Part shown: positions 43,004 through 52,467 of the stretch, piece after piece
How positions within the stretch are numbered: position 1 is the stretch's first letter
How the letters are laid out: each line of letters starts with the position of its first letter
DNA from: Bacteroidetes bacterium CG2_30_33_31
Lineage (GTDB): Bacteria; Bacteroidota; Bacteroidia; Bacteroidales; UBA1556
NCBI GenBank assembly: GCA_001872625.1
Contig: MNXP01000021.1
Location: 1-64,000 of the forward strand
Length of the DNA stretch: 64,000 bases
Direction of reading: 5' to 3'
Notes under the pieces: model-generated
Told to the model about the DNA's origin: nothing
What the model saw: only the letters and a program-made list of their open reading frames with translations
Databases searched by the model: none
Program-made: the position numbers and the translations under genes

Positions 43004-44254
43004 ATGACAGCAAAGGATGTTGAAATAATGTCGCCAGTAGGCTCTTATGAAATGCTTATGGCTGCATTTCAAGGCGGAGCTAATTCAGTATATTTTGGTA
43101 TTGGTAATTTGAATATGAGATCAAAATCTTCTAAAAATTTTGGTCTTGAAGATATGAAAAAAATTGCTGAAATGTGCATTGAAAAGGGTGTGAAATCATA
43201 TATCACACTAAACACTATTGTTTATGATAAGGAGCTTCAAGATATGAAAGTGATAGTAGATGCTGCCAAGAAAAATAATATTTCTGCTATTATTGCTTCC
43301 GATATCTCAGTTATACAATACGCTTATTCGCAAGGAGTTGAAGTTCATATTTCAACTCAAAGTAATGTAACTAATATTGAAGCCGTTAGATTTTATTCTC
43401 ATTTTGCCGATGTTATGGTTACCGCACGTGAGCTGAATTTGGTTCAGGTAAAAGATATAATTGACACCATTGAAAAGGAAAATATAAGAGGTCCAAAAGG
43501 TGATTTAGTAAGAATTGAGGTTTTTGCTCACGGAGCACTCTGTATGGCGGTTTCTGGCAAATGTTACATAAGCCTCGATTTGATGAATTCTTCGGCAAAT
43601 CGTGGTGCTTGTTTGCAAGCTTGCCGTCGCCCTTATAAAGTTACCGACAAAGATGGTGGATTGGAGATGGAAGTAGATAATGAGTATATCATGTCTCCAG
43701 AAGATCTCAAAACAGTTGATTTTATTGATAAAATATTATATGCTGGTGTTAGGGTTTTGAAGATAGAAGGGCGAGGTAGAAATCCAGAATATGTAAAAAA
43801 AGTAACTGCTACTTATAGAGCTGCCGTTGATGCTTATTTTGCTGGTGAATATTCTCAGGAAAATATCTTAAAATGGAATCAGGAACTTGCATCTGTTTAC
43901 AATAGAGGCTTCTGGGATGGTTATTATCTGGGGCGTAAAACTGGTGAATGGACTAAACTTTATGGCTCGCGCGCAACAAAGAAGAAAGTATATATTGGTA
44001 AAGTTACTAATTTTTTTAAGAATCTTAATGTAGCCGAAATAACCATGGAATCTCATGATTTGAATCTGGGCGATGAAATATATGCAATTGGCTCTTTAAC
44101 TGGGGTTTATGAGGATACTATTGACGAAATGAGGCTTGATTTAATTGCCGTAGATAAAGTAAAAAAAGGAGATGTATTTTCTTTTAAATCTAAATCATTA
44201 TTAAGAAGAAATGATAAAATTTATAAACTCATTGCTGTAGAGGAAATTCTTTAA
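43004..44254 (+). CDS. Peptidase U32-family protein
   Basis: A 416-residue protein of the U32 family. Recognised by MSPVGSYEMLMAAFQGGANS at the N-terminus, the QSNVTNIEAVRFY segment, and the central signature EVFAHGALCMAVSGKCYIS followed by the cysteines of NRGACLQACRRPYKV. Some members (for example E. coli TrhP/YegQ) act in tRNA hydroxylation rather than proteolysis, using prephenate-derived chemistry. Which role applies here is not visible. A C-terminal small domain (about 325-416) is present. It is a single gene with its own promoter, converging on the TerB-like gene. Confidence 0.86.
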   Translation: MTAKDVEIMSPVGSYEMLMAAFQGGANSVYFGIGNLNMRSKSSKNFGLEDMKKIAEMCIEKGVKSYITLNTIVYDKELQDMKVIVDAAKKNNISAIIASDISVIQYAYSQGVEVHISTQSNVTNIEAVRFYSHFADVMVTARELNLVQVKDIIDTIEKENIRGPKGDLVRIEVFAHGALCMAVSGKCYISLDLMNSSANRGACLQACRRPYKVTDKDGGLEMEVDNEYIMSPEDLKTVDFIDKILYAGVRVLKIEGRGRNPEYVKKVTATYRAAVDAYFAGEYSQENILKWNQELASVYNRGFWDGYYLGRKTGEWTKLYGSRATKKKVYIGKVTNFFKNLNVAEITMESHDLNLGDEIYAIGSLTGVYEDTIDEMRLDLIAVDKVKKGDVFSFKSKSLLRRNDKIYKLIAVEEIL

Positions 44255-44270
44255 TATTAAAAACACCATA

Positions 44271-44298
44271 AAAAAAGGTCGGCATTTATTGCCGACCT
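44271..44298 (-). terminator. Terminator of the TerB-like gene
   Basis: A perfect 8-bp stem (GGTCGGCA at 44277-44284 and TGCCGACC at 44290-44297), followed on the minus strand by six T. It lies between two convergent genes. Confidence 0.8.
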
Positions 44299-44309
44299 AC
44301 TTTGCTTAA

Positions 44310-44699
44310 TTAAAAAGAAAGTTTTGCTCTCATTTGCTCAGCTCTTTCGCGATAGCGATTCAGCTGCTCTTTCTCAGGATCTATGCCTTTTGGACGCGCT
44401 TTTATACTCATATTATATTCGTCATTACGAAACAACATAAACTGGCAAATACGTTTGTATGCTTCTCTTTGGTCAAAAGATGGAAATTGCTTCAACTCAT
44501 TAACAACTTTATCAGTAAAGCCATCTTTGTCTGCTTCCCAAATTCTTAAAACTTCCTTGCGTTCACTTCCAGACATGTTAAAATCGTGATCAAAAACTTT
44601 GTCCACCCATTTGCGTTCTCTTTTGTCAACTTCACCGTCAACGGCAGCAATAGCCACCATTCCAGCATAAATGATTTGTTTAAAATTAAATTCAGCCAT
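44310..44699 (-). CDS. TerB-like helical protein
   Basis: A 129-residue soluble protein. The stretch AGMVAIAAVDGEVDKRERKWV is the acidic helix pair typical of TerB-like (tellurite-resistance B) domains, where the Asp/Glu residues are thought to bind metal. The rest is helical (EAYKRICQFMLFRNDE). Such domains are widespread and their roles are poorly defined; resistance to tellurite should not be assumed. It is a single gene with its own terminator. Confidence 0.6.
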   Translation of the reverse strand: MAEFNFKQIIYAGMVAIAAVDGEVDKRERKWVDKVFDHDFNMSGSERKEVLRIWEADKDGFTDKVVNELKQFPSFDQREAYKRICQFMLFRNDEYNMSIKARPKGIDPEKEQLNRYRERAEQMRAKLSF

Positions 44700-44852
44700 A
44701 ATTATACGTTTAATTGGTTTTTCAAAAATTTCATGATTTGTAAAAATAATACAATTATCAAAGTTTGCAATTTTTTTTTTAAAAAAGCTTATTTTTTATA
44801 TTGCAATCTCATTTATACTAACTTTGCTTAGACTTTTTTAAAATCTATAATA

Positions 44853-45575
44853 TTGAAATTCAGAGTTATAATTATAATTTACCTTGCTTTTATAAGCTTT
44901 TTTGGTTACTCCCAAAAGAAGAATAGTTACGAGCAAAATATAAAAATGTTTACCGCCGACAAGATTTTAATAGCCATAAATTTCCTTAAATGGCAAAATT
45001 TGCCGTCAAAAATTGCATTGAAGGGCATAAATCGTGGATTTTATTTTGCATATTTCTACGATCAGCCTTTGGGAGGAAGTCGATTTAGTTTGGCTCTTGG
45101 AACTTCTTTGAATTCTAATAATATTTTCTCTAATTCAATTCCAAAATTTCTTGTTGATTCCAGCAGCAATTCAAATTATACTGATTTTGTTGGGCTCGAT
45201 AAATTATTTAATAAACCCTATTCTTACGTTAACAATAAAATGGCATTTACTTATATCAGCATTCCTTTTGAGGTGAGATTGCGACCTGGTAAAAATGAGC
45301 AATGGCGTATTGCTGCTGGTTTTGATGCTGGATTCTTATTAAGTAGTTATGTAAAATATAATGGAGATAATGTCTTTCAGAACAAGAATGAATATATAAA
45401 ATTCAAATTTTTTGGGATTCCAAATACTCTAAAATTTCGAAGTGGGGTATCATTTCGCATGGGTTATGATAGATTTACTTTGAGGTTTTATTATCCATTA
45501 ACTACTGTATTTCAAAAAGATAAAGGCCCACAGATTTTCCCTATCGAGATTGGCTTATCGCTGATGGTTTTTTAG
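44853..45575 (+). CDS. Outer-membrane beta-barrel protein (PorT-like fold)
   Basis: A 240-residue exported protein with a signal peptide (1-20, ending FGYSQ). It has alternating beta strands such as GSRFSLALGTSLNSNNIF, FEVRLRPGKNEQWRIAAGFD and SGVSFRMGYDRFTLRFYYPL, ending in the hydrophobic SLMVF. This layout is that of the small outer-membrane barrels (PorT / OMP_b-brl type) of Bacteroidota. The exact function is unknown. The start is a TTG at 44853, 26 bases after a TAACTTTG box (44819-44826). It converges with the glycosyltransferase gene with 3 bases between stops. Confidence 0.7.
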   Translation: MKFRVIIIIYLAFISFFGYSQKKNSYEQNIKMFTADKILIAINFLKWQNLPSKIALKGINRGFYFAYFYDQPLGGSRFSLALGTSLNSNNIFSNSIPKFLVDSSSNSNYTDFVGLDKLFNKPYSYVNNKMAFTYISIPFEVRLRPGKNEQWRIAAGFDAGFLLSSYVKYNGDNVFQNKNEYIKFKFFGIPNTLKFRSGVSFRMGYDRFTLRFYYPLTTVFQKDKGPQIFPIEIGLSLMVF

Positions 45576-45578
45576 CTC

Positions 45579-46859
45579 TTAAAATAATTTTATCAATTGC
45601 TTTGTCAATTCTCTTCTCGAGTAATGTTTTCGTTTACTTGAATCTACAATTTCAGAGATGTTTTTATCTTCATAAAACTTCAGAACAGCAATTTTAAAAC
45701 CTTGTAAATCTTCAAAATCTAAAATCTTTCCAGCTCCAGTTTCCTTCATAATTTCAGTAGCATCACCATGAATATTGCCAATACCAATTATAGGCACATT
45801 ACATGCTAAATATTCAAAAAACTTTCCTGAAAGCACTCCTTTTGAATTCGGCGTATTATTAAGAGGAAGATAGAGTAAATTTGCTGCAAATAAATGCCTA
45901 ATAATTTGATTGTGTGGAATATATTTGATTATTTCAATTTTATGAGTAAGTTGGTATTTTTCGATATCATCATATACTGAATAATCTAATTTGCCAACAA
46001 AAATTATACGCAAATCTTTTTCAAATGCCATATTTTCGGCACATAATTCTTTCAAACCTTTCCAAAAAATATCATGATTTCTGTCGGAATTTATTGATCC
46101 TACATGAACAATTGTAAATCCAGATTCCTTCATGGAATTTTGATTTATAAAGTCATCTTCATCAAATCCGTTAGTAATTATTTTGACTTCTCTTCGGCTA
46201 ATATTTTCTAACTCAAGACCAATAGTTTTACCAATGGTGATTACTTCGTCAGCATTTTTTAGGATTTCTTTTTCAAGTCGATGATGCTTTTTATCAGCTA
46301 ATTTTGTGAGCATAAGGTCTTTGTAGAAATCAATATTTGTCCAAGGATCGCGAAAATCCGCTATCCATTTAATATCTAATTTCTTTTTCAACGCGTCAGC
46401 TATCAAATGCATACTGTGGGGAGGTCCAGTGGAAACAACTACTTTTATATCATTTTCTTTAATATAGTGGGCAAGAAATTTAATTGATGGTTTCACCCAT
46501 AAAACTCTTGCGTCAGGAATAAAAAAATTTCCTCTAAGCCATACAGAAATTGTCTCTGAAATTTTTTTTCTTGAATCTTTTTCTTCAGAAAGAAATCCAG
46601 CGTTTACATTTCCTTTTTTACCTGTAAATTTTTTATATAGGCTGTAAGGTTCAAAAATCTTACGTTTGATTATTACCGCTTCTTTGGGAATATCTTTTTC
46701 AAGAGATAAATCTAAAGCTGGTGCCTCTGGATTTTCGGGTGTATAAATATGAGGTTCCCAACCAAACTCGGGTAAATATTTGGCAAACTTAAGCCAGCGC
46801 TGTACTCCAGCTCCTCCACTTGGTGGCCAATAATATGTTATGATTAGAACTTTCTGCAA
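45579..46859 (-). CDS. GT4-like glycosyltransferase
   Basis: A 426-residue glycosyltransferase of GT-B fold. N-terminal domain: KVLIITYYWPPSGGAGVQRW and VVVSTGPPHSMHLIADAL. C-terminal domain: FTIVHVGSINSDRN, HKIEIIKYIPHNQIIRHLF and GKFFEYLACNVPIIGI, in which the Glu of FEYL is the usual sugar-nucleotide contact. The sugar and acceptor cannot be told. It lies 5 bases downstream of a YfhO-family gene, whose proteins are proposed to add sugars to surface polymers. The pair may therefore act on the same cell-envelope glycan. Confidence 0.85.
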   Translation of the reverse strand: MQKVLIITYYWPPSGGAGVQRWLKFAKYLPEFGWEPHIYTPENPEAPALDLSLEKDIPKEAVIIKRKIFEPYSLYKKFTGKKGNVNAGFLSEEKDSRKKISETISVWLRGNFFIPDARVLWVKPSIKFLAHYIKENDIKVVVSTGPPHSMHLIADALKKKLDIKWIADFRDPWTNIDFYKDLMLTKLADKKHHRLEKEILKNADEVITIGKTIGLELENISRREVKIITNGFDEDDFINQNSMKESGFTIVHVGSINSDRNHDIFWKGLKELCAENMAFEKDLRIIFVGKLDYSVYDDIEKYQLTHKIEIIKYIPHNQIIRHLFAANLLYLPLNNTPNSKGVLSGKFFEYLACNVPIIGIGNIHGDATEIMKETGAGKILDFEDLQGFKIAVLKFYEDKNISEIVDSSKRKHYSRRELTKQLIKLF

Positions 46860-46864
46860 ATCGT

Positions 46865-49615
46865 TTAGTCTTTCGGGCTAACTTTCTTTTTGGGCATTAA
46901 GAATTGAAATAACATAAAAGCCAATAAAAGAATTATCACAGATGAGCTTGCTAAAGAGATTTTCTTGCCAATAAAATAACTTTCTGGGTGGAACTTAAAT
47001 TCTACTTGGTGCTTGCCTGCTGGAATCAACATTCCTCTTAGTATATAATTGGTTCTGAAATATTTAGATTCTTTTCCATCGATATATGCTTTCCAACCTT
47101 TGGGATAATAAATCTCAGAAAATACTGCTAATCCTACTTTTTGAGTATTGCTTTCATATTTTAAATCATTTGGCTCGTAGGATATTAATTTTATAGAAGC
47201 ATTGGAGTCTTTTTGGATTGCAAAATCGCCAACAATATTTTTAAAATCATTGCCAATTACTACATCATTTCGTGCATCAAACGAAGATATAACCTGAACC
47301 CTAAACTGCTTTGCAGCTATAAGTTGTGGATTTTTTATTTCAGTTAGATTGATAAAATCTGCTGTGGAATCTTTAGCATTTACACCAAAAATGTAAGTAT
47401 GCCCTGCTTGTAAATTATATCTGCTTAATTCAATTTTTTCTACCGTGCTTTGGTCTATAGCAGAAATTATTTCTATAGGAGCTGTTAGCATCATGGTATC
47501 AACAGCATTTAAATTTCTTCCATATATTTGAAATTCAGATTTGGGTGACAGGGATTCAATTCTAATAATTTTCCCCAATGAGCTAATTTCTTGGTCAGCA
47601 TTTTTGGCCCATTTAATATTATTTATAAACCAAGCATTTCCAAGAGTAGCGTAATTAGGTTGTGCTATTGGCTGTCCATCTTGCCCTTTCTGAATTATAT
47701 ATTTAGTATTCAGCATATTAATTACTTCCATATTGAATTTTCCAATATGAAAATCAATCAAATCTTGATAACGGCGGAATTTTGCACCATGATAACCACC
47801 TATAGATTTATGATAATAGGAGGTTGAAGCATCTTGAAATGGGTTAACAGCTAAATTTAATACTCTATAATTGGGGTCTTTATCATTAAGAATTTGAAGG
47901 TCGGCATTAGTTGGAATAAATGGCGTCTGAACAGTTTTTTCTCTTTCATAGTTCTTATCGGAGAGATATCTTGAATCTACGGGAATAATATCCACAACCA
48001 TAAGGATTCCTAGGATAGCCAGGAATGCTGCTTTTGGAATCTTCTTCATAGAATAAACCCATAGCAAAGCCGCTCCAAGTAAAATAAATATAAATGAGCG
48101 CATGGCATCGGCAGTAAATACTGACTTGCGAACTTGCTGCATGGCATCAAAAACCATTTGATAATTTACTGCATTTGCTGGGTCTGATGACTGAAGACTA
48201 TCGAATTGACTAACTTCAGCTTGAGATAAAAAGTTAAAAAATACACTTGGCATAAGATAGAATAATAGGCTTAGACCTCCAGTCAATCCAAAAGCTATGA
48301 AGAAATTCTTTTTTTGTTCTTTTATTATCTCAGGCCGCTTCAATATTTCTGATAAACCTAAGAAAGCCAACATCACCATAGTAAGTTCAGCTATTACTAA
48401 TATCATAGAAACTGCTCGAAATTTATTATACGCTGGAATGTAATCGAGGAAGAAGTCGGTAAACCACATCATGTTTTTACCCCAACTTAAAAATATAGAT
48501 AAAAGTGTGGCTATCAATAATATCCATTTCAATTCACTTTTAACTATAAATATGCTAAATATAAATAGGAAAACCAAAATAGCTCCAATATATACCGGGC
48601 CTGATGTAAAAGGTTGATCTCCCCAATAAACATTTTGTTGAGCTACAGTACTTTGTAAATTAGGATCAACTTTCGCTATTGCTTCTTTATATTCGCCAAG
48701 ATAGCCGCTTGCCCCACCTTTTGCATTGGGGATAAGCAGCGAGAAAGTTTCTGCTTTTCCATAGCTCCATTGCGTAGCATAATCTTTATCAAGCCCACTC
48801 GAAGATTTATGATTTTTATCGAAGCTCAATTCTGCTTTTCCCCTTATGGTATATGGTGTATATTCCATAGTAGTAAGCAAATTTCCAATATTTGCTCCCA
48901 CTGCTAATATTAATGCAATAACTAATATTCCGGTGGCTTTTAAAAAATTTGGAAGTGTTTTATTTTTTATCGATTTTACTAACTCAGCTATTCCTATAAT
49001 TAGAATAATCAAGCCTAAATAATATGTAATCTGAGGATGATTTGCATAAATTTCCAAACCAAGGAAAAGTGCTGACAAAATACCACCAGCTAAATATTTA
49101 CCTCGATAGGTTAGAATTAGAAATGCTAATGTTGGTGCCATATAACCGATGGCAAGAGCTTTTGAATTGTGTCCAGCTTCTAATATTATTAAAAAATAAG
49201 AAGAGAATGCGAATGCTACTGCGCCAATTAGACTTAGCCAAGGATCAATTTTTAAAACTCGCATAAGAATAAAAAAGCCGAGCATATAAACGAAAAAATA
49301 ATCTGCTGGACGTGGCAAACTTAGCCTGATAATTTTAGTATCGATATATTGCAATAAATTGCTGCTATATGCTACCGAAATCTGATATGCTGGCATTCCG
49401 CCAAACATTGAATTTGTCCACAATGGTTCTTCGCCCTTGTGTGAATCTCGGTAATCAGCAATCTCTTTTGACATTCCAATATGATTTTTTATATCGCTTT
49501 GTTTCATTTGTTTCCCATCAAATAAAGGATTGAAAAAGAAAAAAGTGATTAGTAAAAAAACCAATACTGCCGCAGCATCTGGCATAATCTTTTTAAAGTC
49601 AATGTTTTTTAGCAT
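46865..49615 (-). CDS. YfhO-family membrane protein
   Basis: A 916-residue integral membrane protein with about 13-14 helices in its first two thirds, a periplasmic domain of about 250 residues, and a last helix near 885-905. The N-terminal FFFNPLFDGKQMKQSDIKNH and MFGGMPAYQISV are characteristic of Bacteroidota YfhO proteins. The C-terminal YPKGWKAYIDGKESKYFRTN followed by PAGKHQVEFKFHP is the signature end of the family. Relatives in Gram-positives act in glycosylation of teichoic acids; the role here is probably glycan modification. It lies 11 bases after the DUF4834 gene and 5 before the glycosyltransferase. Confidence 0.88.
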   Translation of the reverse strand: MLKNIDFKKIMPDAAAVLVFLLITFFFFNPLFDGKQMKQSDIKNHIGMSKEIADYRDSHKGEEPLWTNSMFGGMPAYQISVAYSSNLLQYIDTKIIRLSLPRPADYFFVYMLGFFILMRVLKIDPWLSLIGAVAFAFSSYFLIILEAGHNSKALAIGYMAPTLAFLILTYRGKYLAGGILSALFLGLEIYANHPQITYYLGLIILIIGIAELVKSIKNKTLPNFLKATGILVIALILAVGANIGNLLTTMEYTPYTIRGKAELSFDKNHKSSSGLDKDYATQWSYGKAETFSLLIPNAKGGASGYLGEYKEAIAKVDPNLQSTVAQQNVYWGDQPFTSGPVYIGAILVFLFIFSIFIVKSELKWILLIATLLSIFLSWGKNMMWFTDFFLDYIPAYNKFRAVSMILVIAELTMVMLAFLGLSEILKRPEIIKEQKKNFFIAFGLTGGLSLLFYLMPSVFFNFLSQAEVSQFDSLQSSDPANAVNYQMVFDAMQQVRKSVFTADAMRSFIFILLGAALLWVYSMKKIPKAAFLAILGILMVVDIIPVDSRYLSDKNYEREKTVQTPFIPTNADLQILNDKDPNYRVLNLAVNPFQDASTSYYHKSIGGYHGAKFRRYQDLIDFHIGKFNMEVINMLNTKYIIQKGQDGQPIAQPNYATLGNAWFINNIKWAKNADQEISSLGKIIRIESLSPKSEFQIYGRNLNAVDTMMLTAPIEIISAIDQSTVEKIELSRYNLQAGHTYIFGVNAKDSTADFINLTEIKNPQLIAAKQFRVQVISSFDARNDVVIGNDFKNIVGDFAIQKDSNASIKLISYEPNDLKYESNTQKVGLAVFSEIYYPKGWKAYIDGKESKYFRTNYILRGMLIPAGKHQVEFKFHPESYFIGKKISLASSSVIILLLAFMLFQFLMPKKKVSPKD

Positions 49616-49626
49616 GGTAATAATTA

Positions 49627-49902
49627 TTATTCTTTAATTTCTTCGTAATCAATATAATCGCCAAAATCGTCTTTGGACTTTTCTTGCGAATCTGGCTTCT
49701 TTTTCACATGAATCTCTCCTTCTTTCCCTCTGGATTTTTCGGGGTCGAGATGTGGGTTTTGATCATAAAAATTTTTCTGTGCTTTTTTAACGAAATTTCT
49801 TACAAGTATTGGGAATAAGTATCTAACTATAAATTTGAATAAGTAATAAGATATCATTAAAATAAGTAAAAATCGAAATACACCTGGTAAGCCCGCTATC
49901 AT
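49627..49902 (-). CDS. DUF4834 small membrane protein
   Basis: A 91-residue protein with one N-terminal transmembrane helix (about 8-27, VFRFLLILMISYYLFKFIV) and a charged C-terminal tail (KKAQKNFYDQNPHLDPEKSR, KEGEIHVKKKPDSQ). The arrangement matches the DUF4834 family of Bacteroidota, which has no known function. It is the first gene of the transcript DUF4834-YfhO-glycosyltransferase. Confidence 0.75.
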   Translation of the reverse strand: MIAGLPGVFRFLLILMISYYLFKFIVRYLFPILVRNFVKKAQKNFYDQNPHLDPEKSRGKEGEIHVKKKPDSQEKSKDDFGDYIDYEEIKE

Positions 49903-49999
49903 TTGTCCAAAATTTAATTTACCGCGAAATTATTTATTTTTCAAATATAAGCATATTAATATTTTAAAATTGATGCCTTTGTTCAAAAAAAAGCAAAGT

Positions 50000-51652
50000 T
50001 TATTTGTATTTTTTTAGCTGATTGTTTTTTACTTTAGCCATATAATTATTCATATCTTTGAAAACTTCAGGTGCCAAAATTATCAGACCAATAATATTTG
50101 GGAAAGCCATAGATAAAATCATCATATCTGCAAAATTCATTACTGAACCCATATTTGAAGCAGAGCCTACAACAATAAAAGCAAGAAAAATGATGAAGAA
50201 AAAATAATTCTTGGTATTTTTATTGGTGAAAAATTTATCAATAAAGTCTCCAAAAAGATAGTTAAACCCTTTTAATCCATAGTACGACCATGAAATCATA
50301 GTGGACACAGCAAATAAAATTATGGCTAATGCTAAAACATAAGGAAACCAATTAAAAACACTTCCAAAAGCTTTTGATGTGAGTTGAGCGCCATCGAATC
50401 CTTGGGCTAATATTGGGTCGTGATAGCCAGTAAAAATAATCACTAATGCTGTCATAGTGCAAATCATGACGGTGTCCACAAATGGCTCTAAAAGAGCTAC
50501 AATTCCTTCACTGACAGGCTCATTGGTTTTGACTGCCGAATGTGCAATTGATGCTGAACCAACTCCAGATTCATTGGAAAAGGCTGCACGCTGAAATCCT
50601 ACTATCAGCACTCCAATAAAGCCACCGCGAATGGCTTCAGGGTGAAATGCACCATTGAAAATTAAAGATATTACTTCAGGGATTCTTTGATAGTTCATTC
50701 CAATTATTACAAGTGCAGCACCAACATACACAATAGCCATTAACGGAACTAACTTTTCTGTAACCTTAGCAATTTTCTTTATGCCTCCAATAATTACAAA
50801 ACCAACTAAAATAGCCATCACTATTCCAAAATAGGCACCATAACCAGCAGAAGAGGGTAGCAGCAATTCAAATTGTTGAAAAGTTTGATTAGCTTGAAAC
50901 ATATTTCCACCACCTATTGCAGCCCCCATAAGTAGAGTAGCATATATTATAGCAAGAGTTTTTCCAAGACCACCAAGGTTTATTTTTCCAATATTTTTAA
51001 GTTTAAGCCCTTTAGTAAGGTAGTACATTGGACCTCCAGAAACAACGCCATTCTCATCAATATTTCTGTATTTTACTCCAAGAGTTACTTCAGTAAATTT
51101 TAATGACATACCCAAAAGCCCTGCAATAATGAGCCAAAATGTTGCCCCAGGACCTCCAACAGTGATGGCAATTGCTACTCCAGCAATATTTCCTAAACCT
51201 ACAGTACCTGATAATGCTGTTGCAAGAGCTTGAAAATGTGATACTTCTCCAGGGTCATCAGGGTTGTCATACCTTCCTCGAAGAAGACCTAAGGAATGAC
51301 GAAATCCCCTAATATTTATAAATTTCATTCTTAGGGTGAAATAAAAAGCTCCCATAACAAGCCAAAAAACAATTAATGGGAAATGTTTTTCTATAGGTTT
51401 GCCATTAATATTGTGCATAGGATTTCCTTTGGTATCGCGAACAACAGGATCATAAATTCCCACAGCTTCAAAAGGATCCCAAAATAAAATAGCTCCAATA
51501 ATTTCTACTTTTGGAGCAAACCAAGCATCTATTCGAGCACTTAATTTCTGCCCTTTGGAAATCGTTGTTTTATTTTGAATTGATTTATCAGAATTGGCAA
51601 AGGTGGGCATGGCCAGAAAAATAAATATTACTGCATAAAAGATTTGTTTCAT
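50000..51652 (-). CDS. AGCS-family sodium:alanine symporter
   Basis: A 550-residue inner-membrane transporter of the alanine or glycine:cation symporter family. After an N-terminal signal-like helix (1-19) and a soluble insert, it shows the family core: SHFQALATALSGTVGLGNIA, AGLLGMSLKFTEVTLGVKYR, GGPMYYL and FQRAAFSNESGVGSASIAHS. About ten to eleven helices are present. It probably takes up alanine or glycine with Na+. The extra N-terminal segment is longer than in E. coli-type members. It is a single gene. Confidence 0.92.
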   Translation of the reverse strand: MKQIFYAVIFIFLAMPTFANSDKSIQNKTTISKGQKLSARIDAWFAPKVEIIGAILFWDPFEAVGIYDPVVRDTKGNPMHNINGKPIEKHFPLIVFWLVMGAFYFTLRMKFINIRGFRHSLGLLRGRYDNPDDPGEVSHFQALATALSGTVGLGNIAGVAIAITVGGPGATFWLIIAGLLGMSLKFTEVTLGVKYRNIDENGVVSGGPMYYLTKGLKLKNIGKINLGGLGKTLAIIYATLLMGAAIGGGNMFQANQTFQQFELLLPSSAGYGAYFGIVMAILVGFVIIGGIKKIAKVTEKLVPLMAIVYVGAALVIIGMNYQRIPEVISLIFNGAFHPEAIRGGFIGVLIVGFQRAAFSNESGVGSASIAHSAVKTNEPVSEGIVALLEPFVDTVMICTMTALVIIFTGYHDPILAQGFDGAQLTSKAFGSVFNWFPYVLALAIILFAVSTMISWSYYGLKGFNYLFGDFIDKFFTNKNTKNYFFFIIFLAFIVVGSASNMGSVMNFADMMILSMAFPNIIGLIILAPEVFKDMNNYMAKVKNNQLKKYK

Positions 51653-51847
51653 AAAATAATGTTTGATTCGATAAAAATGGATTAAACCCCGAATATTTTA
51701 GATAAAAAAATTGTCTTTGCGAAATTAATTTAGCAAAATTAGAAAATTCTAAACACAACAGTTTATATTTTAAAAATGGATTGTATTGAGTTTACATGAT
51801 GGTGAAATATTTTAAAAGAAAATGCGTTCAAACATAAATAATTACTT

Positions 51848-52357
51848 GTGAAAACTTCCATCATTTCATTTATTTCGCTTTTAATAGTGGTAATATTTAG
51901 TTCTTCTGCCAACGAGGATTCTCAACTTACTGCTAATGAGCAGGCAGAAATAATTTCAATACACAATAAATGGCGCGCCGAAGTTGGAATAGCCGGCCTT
52001 CAATGGAGTAAAGAACTTGCTTCCGAAGCTCAAAAATGGGCGAATTATCTTGCCAAATCTGGCTGTCAACTGAAGCATAGCAGCTCAAAAAATGGCGAAA
52101 ATATCTATTGGAGCAGCATGGAATCAACTCCAGACGAGGTGGTTAATGATTGGGCTACCGAAAAGAAAGAATATAAAGGCGAGAAAATTAGTGTTTCTAA
52201 TTATGAAAAATTCGGGCATTATACTCAGGTAGTTTGGGAAAACACAAAATTTGTCGGTTGCGGAAAAGCAAAATGTAAAGATGGTGAAGAAATTTGGGTT
52301 TGCAACTATTCGCCAGCGGGAAATTATATAGGAGAATATCCATACAAAAAAAAATAG
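51848..52357 (+). CDS. CAP-domain (SCP/PR-1-like) secreted protein
   Basis: A 169-residue exported protein with a signal peptide (1-21) and one CAP domain. CAP motifs visible are IHNKWRAEVGIAGLQWSKEL, HSSSKNGENIYW, GHYTQVVWENTKFVGCGKAK and WVCNYSPAGNYIGEYPY. The histidine and glutamate residues of the family cavity (HNKW, GENIYW, GHYTQVVW) are kept. The bacterial function is unknown; roles in lipid binding or extracellular hydrolysis are suggested for relatives. It looks closer to the plant and animal PR-1 form than to the YkwD form. It starts at GTG 51848. Confidence 0.9.
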   Translation: MKTSIISFISLLIVVIFSSSANEDSQLTANEQAEIISIHNKWRAEVGIAGLQWSKELASEAQKWANYLAKSGCQLKHSSSKNGENIYWSSMESTPDEVVNDWATEKKEYKGEKISVSNYEKFGHYTQVVWENTKFVGCGKAKCKDGEEIWVCNYSPAGNYIGEYPYKKK

Positions 52358-52425
52358 TTTTTTTTAGCTTATTGAATTGTTGGCTTTCAAATAGTTGTCA
52401 TTAAATTATTTCATAAAGATTTTTA

Positions 52426-52457
52426 TTTGCGAGTTTCAAAATTGCAAACTATCTTTG
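52426..52457 (+). promoter_or_regulatory. Promoter of the DUF819 gene
   Basis: TTTG (52426-52429), 20 bases, then TATCTTTG (52450-52457) matches the consensus TTTG-N19-21-TAnnTTTG exactly. The ATG at 52468 is only 10 bases after the -7 box, so the transcript leader should be very short. Confidence 0.7.
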
Positions 52458-52467
52458 GCGACTTTAT